From contig NZ_CP100351.1 in the NCBI RefSeq assembly GCF_024204645.1, positions 62,001-126,000 of the forward strand: a DNA stretch of 64,000 bases, given 5' to 3'. Below the pieces are notes generated by a model. The model was not told where the DNA came from, made no database searches, and was given only the letters and a program-made list of their open reading frames with translations. Source of the stretch: Desulfomicrobium sp. ZS1. Lineage in GTDB: Bacteria; Desulfobacterota; Desulfovibrionia; Desulfovibrionales; Desulfomicrobiaceae. The position numbers and the translations under genes were made by a program. Positions 45,101 to 54,314 of this stretch are shown here, piece after piece; within the stretch, counting starts at the first letter, position 1, and each line of letters opens with the position of its first letter.

Positions 45101-45600
45101 CCGTGCAGGTGCCTGTCCTGGTCACGTCGATGAAGACCATCAATACCAAGAAGGGCGACCGCATGGCCTTTTGCGGCATCGAGGATCTGAGCGGTTCGGG
45201 CGAGGCCATTGTTTTTTCGGAGCCGTACGTGACCTACCGTGAGCTCTTGACCTGCGAGGAGCCGCTGCTCATGACCGGCGTGGTGGCCAAGCGCGATTCC
45301 ATGAACGAGGAGAGCGAGGACGGGCCCAAAAAGTCCAAGATCCTGGCCGAGTCCTTCAAGCTGCTCTCGGAGGTGGTCGGGTCGGGCACGGAGCCGGTGG
45401 TCCTTTTTGTGCGCGCCAATGGAAAGGATCCCGACTGGATCGGGCTGGGGGAGATCGTCAAGCGGTATCCGGGACAGGCCCCGGTGCAGGTCGATCTTGC
45501 TCGCGGGGAATATGTGTGCCGACTGCAATTCGGCCCGGACTTCATGGTTGCGCCGTGTCCGGATTTTTGGCGGGATTTTGAACAGTGGCGGCAGATCTGA
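42145..45600 (+). CDS. dnaE: DNA polymerase III alpha subunit
   Basis: The replicative polymerase, 1151 residues. The N-terminal PHP domain (THLHCHSEYSLLDGAIR, AITDHGNLFG) is followed by the polymerase core with the catalytic acidic motif PDIDVDFCYNRRDEV near 400 and the GKGP-GRGSAAGSL-type finger region. The GYGFNKSHSAAYA block, the tandem HhH region and a C-terminal OB fold (VPVLVTSMKTINTKKGDRMAF) complete the DnaE1 type. Length is typical. It begins just after the restriction remnant and is followed by queD 17 bases downstream. Confidence 0.98.
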   Translation: MSGFTHLHCHSEYSLLDGAIRLKDLCARAVDFGFSSAAITDHGNLFGSVPFYLEAKKHGIKPIIGSEVYIADDMFERENKKRFHLVLLAQNLIGYHNLVKIVSAGFLEGFYYKPRVDKKYLRAHSEGLICLSACLQGEVPYALRHGTFDSALLKAREYMEIFPDRFYLELQSNGLKEQEVVNDRLMELAKETGLPLVATNDCHYLDKDDYEAHDILLCVGTGKIASEKQRLKFDTNEFYYKAPEEMEAAFAHCPEAVENAGRIADMCEVELTLKQHFFPVYDVPEGVTLDQEFRRLSEEGLKERIAALPYEVDESVYRERLELELGVIIEKGFPAYFLIVQDFINWAKSKSIPVGPGRGSAAGSLVSYALRITDLDPIRYALFFERFLNVERASMPDIDVDFCYNRRDEVIKYVSEKYGADHVAQIVAFGTMKAKGAIRDVARALDVSLKDADRIAKLIPDDLKMTLTKALDEEPELRNLIDSDPQFKKLYDVARRLEGLARHSSIHAAGIVISQKPMVEYLPLHKGKNGEVVTQLDMKKVELIGLIKFDFLGLKTLTVIDDALKLIRKNNKPVPILEKLPLDDPQTFELLCRGETDGVFQLESDGMRRVLRGLKPSCFEDIIALLALYRPGPLESGMVDDFIGRKHGLRKVEYEFEELAPVVHPILEDTYGVILYQEQVMKIASDLAKYSLGEGDNLRRAMGKKDPAEMAKQRVRFLDGARENNISQEAAEYIFDLMEKFAGYGFNKSHSAAYAVISYQTAYVKAHYPAEFMAAIITSEVSNTDKILAHVSACRDMDIEVLPPDVNRSFNEFTVEGESIRYGLSGIKGVGEGAVESIEEEREKGGDFTSLLDFCQRVNLRKVNKRVLDSLIKSGAMDSFGCSRRALLEGLDKVQAMAQKRAKRKTSGQLSFMGMVEENTCNLTGLGIEDEEAVLPEFGDDEKCRMEKEAFGFFLIGHPLQPFRQEIRRLGYPSLAQCADMTEKSPVQVPVLVTSMKTINTKKGDRMAFCGIEDLSGSGEAIVFSEPYVTYRELLTCEEPLLMTGVVAKRDSMNEESEDGPKKSKILAESFKLLSEVVGSGTEPVVLFVRANGKDPDWIGLGEIVKRYPGQAPVQVDLARGEYVCRLQFGPDFMVAPCPDFWRDFEQWRQI

Positions 45601-45617
45601 AAACGACAGGAGAGGGC

Positions 45618-46010
45618 ATGACACAAGGGCAATGGCGGCTTCGAGTGAGCTCGGATTTCAGCTCTTCGCACCAGCTGCGGCATTACGAGGGCAAGTGCGA
45701 GAACATGCACGGCCACAATTTCACGGTGGAGGTCGATGTGGTCGGCGAGAGCCTTGACCCGAAGCTCGGCATCCTCATGGATTTCAAGGCGCTCAAGCGT
45801 CTGCTGAAAGAGGTGACCGACGAACTCGATCACCGGCATCTGAACGACCTGCCGGATTTCGCCGAGCAGAATCCCTCTTCCGAGCTGCTGGCCCGCTTTG
45901 TGTTTTTGCGCATGAAGGACCTGCTCGTCCCGTACCCGGTCCGCCTGACGGAGGTCATGGTTTCGGAAAAGGCGAGTTCCAGAGCCTATTACTCGGAAGG
46001 ACAGGGCTGA
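45618..46010 (+). CDS. queD: 6-carboxytetrahydropterin synthase / 6-pyruvoyltetrahydropterin synthase family
   Basis: A 130-residue zinc protein of the PTPS/QueD family. The zinc ligands are His18 (SSHQL) and His31/His33 (NMHGHNF), with the catalytic Cys27 in GKCENMHGHN. The DHRHLND and S-E-K-A elements are also present. QueD makes the 6-carboxytetrahydropterin precursor of queuosine; a pterin role is the alternative. GGAGAGGG precedes the ATG. Other queuosine genes are not in the window. The dtd start overlaps its stop (TGATG). Confidence 0.9.
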   Translation: MTQGQWRLRVSSDFSSSHQLRHYEGKCENMHGHNFTVEVDVVGESLDPKLGILMDFKALKRLLKEVTDELDHRHLNDLPDFAEQNPSSELLARFVFLRMKDLLVPYPVRLTEVMVSEKASSRAYYSEGQG

Positions 46011-46471
46011 TGCGGGCGGTCCTGCAGCGGGTGCGCTCGGCTTCCGTTTCCGTCAAGGGCCGCACTGTGGGCGAAATTGGACCGGGCATCGCCGTGCTGC
46101 TCGGCTTCGGCGGCAATGACGATCCGGGCATGGTCGGCGGGCCTGTCTGGAACAAATTCATGCAGAAGCTCCTTGGCCTGCGGCTTTTTCCTGACGCGGG
46201 CGGGCCCATCAACGCGAGCCTGGCCGATCACGGCGGCGCCATCCTGGTGGTCTCGCAATTCACCCTCTACGCCGATGTCAAAAAGGGCCGCCGCCCCTCC
46301 TTTTCAAAAGCCGCCCAGCCCGAGGCCGCCTTGACCCTGTACACGTCCTTTGTGGCCGATTTGCGTCGGCAGTGGCCGCTGGTGGCCGAAGGTGAATTCG
46401 GCGCGGACATGGACGTGTCTCTGGTCAACTGGGGTCCGGTCACTATCTGGCTGGACAGCGACGAACTCTAG
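46010..46471 (+). CDS. dtd: D-aminoacyl-tRNA deacylase
   Basis: Removes D-amino acids and glycine from mischarged tRNA. The 153 residues contain the two active-site motifs of DTD: VSQFTLYADVKKGRRPSF and the C-terminal GPVTIWLDSDEL, where the family has a Gly-cisPro-Val-Thr motif. The residue before GPVT is Trp rather than the common Asp or His, a minor change. The ATG shares a base with the queD stop, giving a coupled pair. Confidence 0.95.
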   Translation: MRAVLQRVRSASVSVKGRTVGEIGPGIAVLLGFGGNDDPGMVGGPVWNKFMQKLLGLRLFPDAGGPINASLADHGGAILVVSQFTLYADVKKGRRPSFSKAAQPEAALTLYTSFVADLRRQWPLVAEGEFGADMDVSLVNWGPVTIWLDSDEL

Positions 46472-46607
46472 TTTCGTCTTGGCAGGCATGTTGCTAGCAT
46501 GTTGGCGAACGTTCATTTTTTGACAGGACACAGCATGCATGTCGCCATCCCGATTTTAATCCTCCCGCAAGCCGCCCGTGGTGCGGCCCGCGGTGCGGTC
46601 TGAAGCC

Positions 46608-48284
46608 ATGACCGCCGAAACAGACTACTCCGCCGAACGCGTCCAGTTGACCGACGGGTCCGTGGACGTGCGCATCCTGCGCGACGGCCGCGTCCAGCAC
46701 TTGGGCGGCAAGCGCGGAGCCGAGAACGAATTGCGCAGGGTGGCTCAGATTCCGGCCGACGGCGTTTTGCCCGTCTTTTTGGGTTCCGGACTGGGAGCGG
46801 GCCTGGCCGATATGCTGGCCAGGACTGCGGGCCCGGTGGCCGTGGTCGATGCCGAATCCGCCATTGGCGCGTTGACCGGAGTGCCGGGGAATTGGCGAAA
46901 CGATCCCCGGGTGTTCTGGATTGACGAGGCGGACCCCGCGGCGGCTCTGGACCTGTTGACCCGCTGGCAGATCCGGCACGGCGGCCTTCCTTTCGCGCCG
47001 GTGCGCGATCCGTTTTATGCCCGGCTGCGGCCCGGTCTGTATCGCGATCTGGCCGACCGTCTGGAGGTCAGCCGCAAGGTCGATTTCTGGAGCCGGGCGC
47101 GTTATCCCAAGTTCCGCTCCAGCGTCCCGCGCGTGCTGCTCCTGACCAGCTCCTATTTTCTGATGGGCGAGCTGGAGGCCGCCTTCACCCGCCTGGGCTA
47201 CGCGACCTGCCTGGTGCAACTGCCCAGCCAGGAAGTGGGCAGCCAGGAATTCGTCGAATCCATTCTTTCGGAAATTCTGACTTTTCGTCCGGATTTCGTG
47301 CTGACCATCAATCATCTCGGCGTGGACAAAGAGGGCATTCTGACCGCGCTTCTGGCGCGCATGGAGTTGCCCCTGGCGTCGTGGTTCGTGGATAATCCGC
47401 ACCTCATTCTCTACGTTTACGAAAATCTGGCCTCGGACTGGGTCACGCTCTTCACCTGGGATGTGGACAACATCGAGTCCCTGAAAGCGCAGGGGTTTTC
47501 ACGCGTTCATTACCTGCCGCTGGCCACGGATCCGCACCGCTTCGCCTACGCGCCGGACACGGCATTTAAGCGTGATGTCGCCTTTGTCGGCAACTCCATG
47601 CTCTACAAGGTGCACGCCAAATTGCGGCATTACGACTTTCCCCCAGCCCTGCTTGGTGATTTCGAAGATCTTGGGCAGGCCTTCATGGAGAGCGGAAGCC
47701 TGTCCGTGAAGCGTTTTCTGGAGGAGGAACGGCCGGGGCATCTGGCGGCCTTCCAGGCGCTGCCCGATGTGGATACCCGGCTTGCCTTCGAGACCCTGAT
47801 CACCTGGCAGGCGACCCTTTTGTACCGCTTGCGGCGGGTCCGCGAGCTCTTGCCCTTCAATCCCCTGCTGGTCGGCGATCCGGGCTGGCGCGAGCTTCTG
47901 CCCGAGGGCGGCTGGACCTATCACCGCGAACTCAACTACTACGCGGACCTGCCCGGATTTTACCCGGCCACGCGCATCAATTTCAACTGCACCAGCCAGC
48001 AGATGAAGGGCGCGGTCAACCAGCGCGTCTTTGACGTGCCGGTCTGCGGCGGTTTTCTGCTCACGGACCACCGGCGGCAGATGGAGGCGCTTTTCGAACC
48101 GGGCCGGGAGATCGTCTGCTATCAGGAGCCGGGCGAGATCGCGGGGCTTGTCCGTCATTACCTCCGCCACGACGGTGAGCGGGCAAAGATTATTCAGGCC
48201 GCGCGTTCCCGCATTCTGGCCGAACACACCTACGACCTGCGCCTAGAGTCCCTGGTCCGGACCATGCGCTCCATCTACGGATAG
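46608..48284 (+). CDS. CgeB-family glycosyltransferase (DUF3880 type)
   Basis: A 558-residue protein without transmembrane segments. The N-terminal 150 residues look like a sugar- or nucleotide-binding part (LGSGLGAGLADML). The middle has VDNPHLI and FTWDVDNIESLKAQGFSRVHYLPLATDP, typical of CgeB/DUF3880 proteins. The C-terminal third (INFNCTSQQMKGAVNQRVFDVPVCGGFLLTDHR) is the GT-B donor-binding Glyco_trans_1_2 region. Such proteins act in flagellin, spore or surface glycosylation. The ribosome binding site is weak. It is followed 3 bases later by a GT9 gene. Confidence 0.82.
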   Translation: MTAETDYSAERVQLTDGSVDVRILRDGRVQHLGGKRGAENELRRVAQIPADGVLPVFLGSGLGAGLADMLARTAGPVAVVDAESAIGALTGVPGNWRNDPRVFWIDEADPAAALDLLTRWQIRHGGLPFAPVRDPFYARLRPGLYRDLADRLEVSRKVDFWSRARYPKFRSSVPRVLLLTSSYFLMGELEAAFTRLGYATCLVQLPSQEVGSQEFVESILSEILTFRPDFVLTINHLGVDKEGILTALLARMELPLASWFVDNPHLILYVYENLASDWVTLFTWDVDNIESLKAQGFSRVHYLPLATDPHRFAYAPDTAFKRDVAFVGNSMLYKVHAKLRHYDFPPALLGDFEDLGQAFMESGSLSVKRFLEEERPGHLAAFQALPDVDTRLAFETLITWQATLLYRLRRVRELLPFNPLLVGDPGWRELLPEGGWTYHRELNYYADLPGFYPATRINFNCTSQQMKGAVNQRVFDVPVCGGFLLTDHRRQMEALFEPGREIVCYQEPGEIAGLVRHYLRHDGERAKIIQAARSRILAEHTYDLRLESLVRTMRSIYG

Positions 48285-48287
48285 CCG

Positions 48288-49676
48288 GTGAAAAAGCCCA
48301 TCCTGGTCATCCAGATGCAGCGCATGGGGGACCTGATCCTGTCCTTCCCTCTTTTTTTGTGGCTGGAACGGGCATTTCCCGGCCACCCGGTCTGGGTCAT
48401 GGCCGAGCCGGGTTTTGCCCAGCCGCTCGCGCGCCTGAGTCCGCAGGTGCGCTATTTCGGTTATGGGCAGGCCGGGGATGTGCGCAGCGAAGCGTTTCAT
48501 CTGGTCATAAATCTCAGTCACCGGGCCGAAAGCATGGCCTTGGCCGGCAGCCTGCGCTGCGACGCTCTGGTTGGCGGATACCTTCGGGACGGAGTGACCC
48601 GCATCGAGGGAGACTGGCAGGAATACCGGGCCTCGCTGACCCACAACAACCGGCACAACCGTTTTCATTGGGCCGATCTCAATGCCCTGGACGTGATCCC
48701 GCACGGGATCATGGGCCAGACCCGCTGGCCCGCGCCGCGTCAGATGCCCCCGGGCATCCGTCATGTAGGCCTTTTTCTTGGCGCAAGCGAAGCGGACAAA
48801 AGGCCCGGCGCCGCGTTTTGGGTCGGACTCATCGCGGAGCTGGAGCGGCACGGCTTCGTGCCGGTGCTCCTGGGCGGACCGGGCGAGCGGGAATTGTGCC
48901 GCGAGGTGCTCCGCCTCGCCGCGCGACCGGTGGCCAGCGCCTGCGGGTCCCTGGGGCTGGATGCGTTTGCCGTGTACGGACAGACCCTGGCCGCCATGAT
49001 CACCCCCGACACCGGACCCATGCACCTGGCGGCCTGGTCGGGGCTCAAAGTGCTCAATCTGTCCATGGGCCCGGTGCATGCCTTTGAGACCGGCCCCTAC
49101 CAGCCGGGGCACGTGGTGCTGCGCAGTTCAAGGGATTGCGTTGGTTGCTGGCGCTGCCGTTTTGATCTTCCGCGTTGTCATGAACGATTCAAGCCCGCAC
49201 GGGTGGTTCGCGTGCTAGAGGCCATGCTTGGGCGCAAGGGCAATCTCTCAGGATTGCGGCTTCCCGGACTTGAGATTTTTGCCACTGGCCGCAAGGGCGG
49301 TCTCTATGACCTGATACCCCTCTCCGCCCACGCCAAGGCCGGGCAGCGACTGTCCGCATACTGGCAGGCATTCTGGCTGCACGCCTTTGGGCGAGGCTCC
49401 CTGGACGACTGCCTGGCTGCGGCCGGGAAGCTGCGCGATGACCATGCCGCCTTGGTGCGTGTCATGGCAGTCGGCGCACTGCGATTTTTTCGCGCCGCGA
49501 GCAGTGCCTCCGACTCCCTGCGGCTTGTGCGGGACTGGGACCGCGCATCTTTGGCCCTGCGTCCTTTAAGTGGGTACGCCGCCGTTCACCTGTCCAATCA
49601 TGACTGCACCTTGGCCAGCCGCAAGCGCGTGCTGGCCCTGGCCGAGGCGCATTTCGGCTTTCTTCGTCAATCCTGA
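48288..49676 (+). CDS. GT9-family heptosyltransferase-like protein
   Basis: A 462-residue GT-B glycosyltransferase starting with GTG. The N-terminal VIQMQRMGDLILSFPLFLWLERAFP and the C-terminal ITPDTGPMHLAAWSGLKVLNLSMGP are the two hallmarks of the ADP-heptose:LPS heptosyltransferase family (GT9). A cysteine group CVGCWRC-x6-CHERF follows, seen in relatives. The last 110 residues beyond the GT9 fold are helical and of unknown role. With the CgeB-like gene it forms a two-gene unit likely dedicated to one surface glycan; the acceptor is unknown. Confidence 0.85.
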   Translation: MKKPILVIQMQRMGDLILSFPLFLWLERAFPGHPVWVMAEPGFAQPLARLSPQVRYFGYGQAGDVRSEAFHLVINLSHRAESMALAGSLRCDALVGGYLRDGVTRIEGDWQEYRASLTHNNRHNRFHWADLNALDVIPHGIMGQTRWPAPRQMPPGIRHVGLFLGASEADKRPGAAFWVGLIAELERHGFVPVLLGGPGERELCREVLRLAARPVASACGSLGLDAFAVYGQTLAAMITPDTGPMHLAAWSGLKVLNLSMGPVHAFETGPYQPGHVVLRSSRDCVGCWRCRFDLPRCHERFKPARVVRVLEAMLGRKGNLSGLRLPGLEIFATGRKGGLYDLIPLSAHAKAGQRLSAYWQAFWLHAFGRGSLDDCLAAAGKLRDDHAALVRVMAVGALRFFRAASSASDSLRLVRDWDRASLALRPLSGYAAVHLSNHDCTLASRKRVLALAEAHFGFLRQS

Positions 49677-49689
49677 TTCGGTAACAACT

Positions 49690-49728
49690 ACAACAAAAAA
49701 GGCGGCCATTGGCCGCCTTTTTTGTTGT
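49690..49728. terminator. Bidirectional terminator between the GT9 gene and the efflux operon
   Basis: An 18-bp perfect stem (ACAACAAAAAAGGCGGCC / GGCCGCCTTTTTTGTTGT) with a 3-base loop separates convergent genes. A and T tails lie within the stem, as in other strong two-way terminators. Confidence 0.9.
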
Positions 49729-49743
49729 GATTTTAGGTGGTTG

Positions 49744-51162
49744 TTATTGCGCTGAGGCCTGTAACCCGTTTTCCTGCCAGCCGCCGCCAAGAGCGGTGAA
49801 AAGCTCGACCGTGGCCAGTTTCCGGGCCAGGCGGGCATCGAGCAGGTTCTGTCTGGCCGTGAACAGGGTGCGTTCGGCGTCGTGCACGGCAAAGGCGCTC
49901 TCAAGACCTGCCGAAAAGCGCTGATCGACCAGCAGTCGGCTTTTTTCGGCACTGGCCGCACGACGGGCCTGGGCCTGGACCTGTCCCTCGTAGCCCTGGT
50001 TTTTGGCCAGGGCGTCGGAGACTTCGCGAAAGGCGTTCTGGATGGTCTCTTCGTACTGCGCGATGCGGATTTGCTGTTCGGCCTTGGCGGCTTCAAGCTT
50101 GGCTTTATTCCGGCCTGCGTCGAAGATGGGCAAGGTGATGCTGGGCACGAAAGTCCAGACCCGCTGGGCCGAATCGAACAGGTCGGTCAGCTCCAGGCTG
50201 GCCAGGCCCGCCGTCGTGGTCAGACCGATGCGCGGGAAGAACGCGGCCCGCGCCGCGCCGATTTCGGCGCCCGCGGCCCACAGACGGTGCTCGGCTTCAA
50301 GGATGTCGGGGCGGCGGGTCAGGAGTTCCGATGGCAGCCCCGGCGTGACTGCCGTGTTCAGAACCACGTCGTTGATGGCCTGCGCCGGGAGGAACAGGTC
50401 CGAGATCGGCACTCCGGCCAGCACGGCCAGGGCGTTTTCGTCCATGTTCACCTGGGCCGTGAGCCGCGCGACCTCGGCCTGGGCCACGGCCACGACTTCT
50501 TCGGCCTGATGGCGGGCCAGCTCCGTGCTCATGCCGTGGGCCAGTTGCGCCAGGGTCAGGTCCAGGGTTGCCTGGCGGCTCTCCAGGGTTTCCCGGGCCA
50601 GGGCCAGATGCTCGCGGTCCCCGGCCAGGGTCAGGTAGCCCCTGGCGATCTGGGACACGAGGCTGATGTGCGCGGCCCGGCGGGCCTCCTCAGTGGCCAG
50701 GTAGCTTTCCAGGGCCGAATCTTCCAGGCTTTTGACCCGGCCGAAGAAATCAAGCTCGAAGGACGAGATGCCAAGGCCCACGTTCCACTGCCGATCGATC
50801 CCTTCGATCCCGCCGCGCAGATCGCCGGGCGATCGCGTGTTGGAGTTGACGCCCGAAGCGTCAACGTTCGGGACACGGTCGGCGCGGGCGATGCCGAATT
50901 GCGCCCGGGCTTTGTCCATGGCCAGCACGGCCTGGCGCAGGCTTCTGTTCTGGCCCAGCGCGGTGGCGATGAGTTCCTGCAGGGCCGGATCGGGAAAGGC
51001 GTCCCGCCAGCCGAGTTCGTCGACTCCGGCCTGGACTGGGCCGGACTGGGCCGGTGCATTCCACGCTTCAGGTACGGGCATGGCCGGGCGCTCCCGTTCA
51101 GGAGCGAGAGTGGCGCAGCCGCCAAGCGTGACGAGCGCGATCACGAGTATCAATCTTCGCAT
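49744..51162 (-). CDS. RND efflux outer-membrane lipoprotein (NodT/OprM family)
   Basis: Outer-membrane channel of a tripartite pump, 472 residues. The signal peptide ends in the lipobox LGGC (Cys16), followed by the OEP repeats typical of NodT/Opr[10 protein letters not shown]-like [56 protein letters not shown] and [16 protein letters not shown] precedes the ATG, which lies within the last codons of the RND gene. Longer open frames upstream belong to the RND coding region. It is the last gene of the efflux operon. Confidence 0.94.
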   Translation of the reverse strand: MRRLILVIALVTLGGCATLAPERERPAMPVPEAWNAPAQSGPVQAGVDELGWRDAFPDPALQELIATALGQNRSLRQAVLAMDKARAQFGIARADRVPNVDASGVNSNTRSPGDLRGGIEGIDRQWNVGLGISSFELDFFGRVKSLEDSALESYLATEEARRAAHISLVSQIARGYLTLAGDREHLALARETLESRQATLDLTLAQLAHGMSTELARHQAEEVVAVAQAEVARLTAQVNMDENALAVLAGVPISDLFLPAQAINDVVLNTAVTPGLPSELLTRRPDILEAEHRLWAAGAEIGAARAAFFPRIGLTTTAGLASLELTDLFDSAQRVWTFVPSITLPIFDAGRNKAKLEAAKAEQQIRIAQYEETIQNAFREVSDALAKNQGYEGQVQAQARRAASAEKSRLLVDQRFSAGLESAFAVHDAERTLFTARQNLLDARLARKLATVELFTALGGGWQENGLQASAQ

Positions 51163-54100
51163 GGGTGGCCTCCGGGGATTATGGCGCGAGTGGTCGCGTT
51201 TTTGGGTTCCTTGCGGGAGAGTCCCCTCTTGGCCACGATGACGAAGAAGACCGGGATAAGCAGGGAGCCGATGATGGTCGAGGCGATGGTGCCGCCGATA
51301 ACGCCCGTGCCGATGGAGTTCTGACCGCCGGACCCCGCGCCGGAGTTCAGGGCCAGCGGCAGAACGCCCAGGCCAAAGGCCAGGGAGGTCATGAGGATGG
51401 GACGCAGGCGCTGTCTGGCCGCCTCGACTACCGCGGTCATGATGTCCATGCCCGATTCGACTAGGCTCTTGGCGAACTCGACGATGAGGATGGCGTTTTT
51501 GGCAGCCAGGCCCATGGTCGTGAGCAGACCGACCTGGAAGTAGACGTCGTTGGTCAGGCCGCGCAGGCTGACGGCGGCCAGGGCCCCGACGACGCCGATG
51601 GGCACGACCAGGATGACCGATGCCGGCAGGCTCCAGCTTTCGTACAGGGCCGCGAGGCAAAGGAAGACCACGAGGATGGAGAGGCCGTAGAGCAGGGCGG
51701 TCTGGGAACCGGCCTGGCGTTCCTGGAAGGACAGGCCCGTCCAGGAGTAGCCGATGCCTTCAGGCAACTGGCCGGCCAGGTTCTCCATGGTCGCCATGGC
51801 CTGGCCGGAGCTTTTGCCCGGCGCGGGCGCGCCGAGGATCTGCATGGCCGGGACGCCGTTGTAGCGTTCCAGACGGGGCGAGCCCGAAGTCCAGTGCGCC
51901 GTGGCGAAGCTCGACATGGGTACCATCTGTCCGGACTTGCCGCGCACGTGCCAGCGGGTGAGGTCTTCGGGCATCATGCGGTAGGGCGCCTCGCCCTGCA
52001 TGATGACCTTTTTGACGCGACCTTTGTCCAGGAAGTCGTTGACATAGGAGCTGCCCCAGGCCGTAGCGATAACGCCGGTCACGTCGGACACGGCCAGGCC
52101 CAGGGCGCCGGCCTTGTCCCAGTCGATGTCGATGCGGTACTGCGGCGTGTCGTCCAGGCCGTTGGGGCGGACCATGGCCAGATCCGGATGCTGGCTGGCC
52201 ATGCCGAGAAGCTGGTTGCGGGCGGCGGTGAGCTTTTCGTGGCCAAGTCCGGCCATGTCCTGCAACTCGAAGTCGAAGCCGGCCGCGTTGCCCAGTTCCA
52301 TCACCGCCGGCGGAGCAAAGGCGAAGACCTGCGCGTCGCGGTACTGCGAGAAAGCGGCCATGGCCCGTCCGGCAATGGCCTTGACGTGCGTGTCGGGACC
52401 CTTGCGCATGCTCCAGTCTTTCAGGCGCACGAAGCACATGGCCGTGTTCTGGCCGCTGCCGGCGAAACTGAAGCCCGCCACGGCCATGAGCGATTGCACG
52501 GAGTCCTTCTCGGCTTCCAGGAAGTGGGTTTCGATGCGTTCCAGCACATTCAGGGCGCGGTCCTGGGTCGCGCCGATGGGCAACTGGACCTGCACGAACA
52601 GCATGCCCTGGTCCTCGTCCGGGAGAAAGCCCGTGGGCAGCCGCTGGAACAGGAACATCATGGCGGCCAGGATGAGCGCGTAGAGAATTATCGATCGCCC
52701 CCAGCGCCGGGTCATCGAGCCGACCAGCTTCTGATAGCCATTCGCGGTGCGGTCGAAGCCGCGGTTGAACAGGCCGAAGAAGCCGCGCTTGCCTTGTCCG
52801 GGCTTGGCGGGTTTGAGCATGGTGGCGCACAGGGCCGGGGTCAGGATCAGGGCCACCAGGACGGAGAGGACCATGGCTGAGACCACGGTGATGGAGAACT
52901 GGCGGTAAATGACGCCCGTGGAGCCGCCGAAGAAGGCCATGGGCACGAAGACGGCGGACAGCACCAGGGCGATGCCGACCAGGGCTCCGGAGATCTGGGT
53001 CATGGACAGGTGGGTCGCGTCCCTGGCCGACAAGCCGTCTTCATGCATGATGCGTTCGACGTTTTCGACCACGACGATGGCGTCGTCCACCAGCAGGCCG
53101 ATGGCCAGGACCATGGCGAACATGGTCAGGGTGTTGATGGAGTAGCCAAAGGCTGCCAGCACCCCGAAGGTGCCGAGCAGAACCACGGGCACGGCGATGG
53201 TCGGGATGAGCGTGGCCCGGAAGTTCTGCAGAAAGAGGTACATGACCAGAAAGACCAGCACCACGGCCTCCAGCAGGGTGCGGACCACCTCTTCGATGGA
53301 GATGCGCACGAAGGGCGTGGTGTCGAATGCTTCTACGACCTTCAATCCGGCGGGAAAGGTCGAACTGATGCTGTCCGTGTATTCGGCGATGGCCTCGACG
53401 GTCTTCAGCGCATTGGCGCCGGTGGCCAGCTTGATGGCCAGGGCCGCCGCGGGCTGGCCGTTGTAGCGGGAGACGACCTGTGAATTTTCCGCCCCCAATT
53501 CAACCTTGGCGACGTCACCCAGGCGCACCGTGGACCCGTCGGTGTTCGTCTTTAAGAGGACGTTCCGGAATTGTTCGGGAGTCTGAAGGCGGTCCTGGAC
53601 GCTGACCGTGAAGTTGATGCGCTGCTCTTCCACCGAGGGCAGTCCGCCGAGCTGACCGGCGGAGATCTGGGCGTTCTGGGCCTTGATGGCGGCGGCGACA
53701 TCCGCCGGGGTGAGGCTGTAGGTATGCAACTGATCAGGATTGAGCCAGATGCGCATGGCGTGCTGCGAGCCGAACAGGGTGACCTCGCCGACGCCTTCCA
53801 CGCGGCTCATGCCGTCAAGAACATTGGCGGCCACATAGTCGGCCAGCTGCGCCCTGGCCATGGACCCGTCTTCGGAAACGAAGCCGAGCACCTGCACGAA
53901 ATTCCTGACCGCCTTGGTGACCTGCACGCCCTGGGCCTGCACTTCCTGCGGCAACAGCGCCATGGCCAGTTGCAGCTTGTTCTGGACCTGCACCTGGGCA
54001 ATGTCCGGGTTGGTGCCGGCCTTGAAGGTCAGGGTGATTTCGGCCTGACCCGAGGATTGGCTGGTCGAGGACATGTAGTCCAGATTGTCGATGCCCTTCA

Positions 54101-54305
54101 TCTTCTGTTCGATGACCTGGGTGACCGCGTCTTCCAGGGTCTTGGCCGACGCGCCTGGATAGGTCGCGCTGATGGCCACCGATGGCGGAGCGATGGGCGG
54201 ATACTGGGAGATGGGCAGGCCCGTTATGGCCAGCACGCCGCCAAGCATGGCGGCGATGGCCAGAACCCAGGCGAATACCGGGCGATTGATGAAAAAATGT
54301 GCCAT
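51150..54305 (-). CDS. RND multidrug efflux pump, inner-membrane permease (HAE1/AcrB type)
   Basis: Proton-driven exporter of 1051 residues with the 12-helix, two-repeat layout and two large periplasmic loops. N-terminal [32 protein letters not shown] and [13 protein letters not shown] are typical. The proton-relay Asp pair lies in [17 protein letters not shown] near 406-407. HAE1 motifs fit drug and hydrophobic compound export, not heavy metals. Its start is 9 bases after the adaptor gene and its end overlaps the outer-membrane channel gene by 13 bases. Confidence 0.96.
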   Translation of the reverse strand: MAHFFINRPVFAWVLAIAAMLGGVLAITGLPISQYPPIAPPSVAISATYPGASAKTLEDAVTQVIEQKMKGIDNLDYMSSTSQSSGQAEITLTFKAGTNPDIAQVQVQNKLQLAMALLPQEVQAQGVQVTKAVRNFVQVLGFVSEDGSMARAQLADYVAANVLDGMSRVEGVGEVTLFGSQHAMRIWLNPDQLHTYSLTPADVAAAIKAQNAQISAGQLGGLPSVEEQRINFTVSVQDRLQTPEQFRNVLLKTNTDGSTVRLGDVAKVELGAENSQVVSRYNGQPAAALAIKLATGANALKTVEAIAEYTDSISSTFPAGLKVVEAFDTTPFVRISIEEVVRTLLEAVVLVFLVMYLFLQNFRATLIPTIAVPVVLLGTFGVLAAFGYSINTLTMFAMVLAIGLLVDDAIVVVENVERIMHEDGLSARDATHLSMTQISGALVGIALVLSAVFVPMAFFGGSTGVIYRQFSITVVSAMVLSVLVALILTPALCATMLKPAKPGQGKRGFFGLFNRGFDRTANGYQKLVGSMTRRWGRSIILYALILAAMMFLFQRLPTGFLPDEDQGMLFVQVQLPIGATQDRALNVLERIETHFLEAEKDSVQSLMAVAGFSFAGSGQNTAMCFVRLKDWSMRKGPDTHVKAIAGRAMAAFSQYRDAQVFAFAPPAVMELGNAAGFDFELQDMAGLGHEKLTAARNQLLGMASQHPDLAMVRPNGLDDTPQYRIDIDWDKAGALGLAVSDVTGVIATAWGSSYVNDFLDKGRVKKVIMQGEAPYRMMPEDLTRWHVRGKSGQMVPMSSFATAHWTSGSPRLERYNGVPAMQILGAPAPGKSSGQAMATMENLAGQLPEGIGYSWTGLSFQERQAGSQTALLYGLSILVVFLCLAALYESWSLPASVILVVPIGVVGALAAVSLRGLTNDVYFQVGLLTTMGLAAKNAILIVEFAKSLVESGMDIMTAVVEAARQRLRPILMTSLAFGLGVLPLALNSGAGSGGQNSIGTGVIGGTIASTIIGSLLIPVFFVIVAKRGLSRKEPKNATTRAIIPGGHPCED

Positions 54306-54314
54306 GATAGTTCC

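Noticed and set aside
43189-45624. An 811-residue open frame opposite dnaE
   Set aside because: Same cause: reverse-frame openness of a GC-rich gene. The sequence shows no protein family features.
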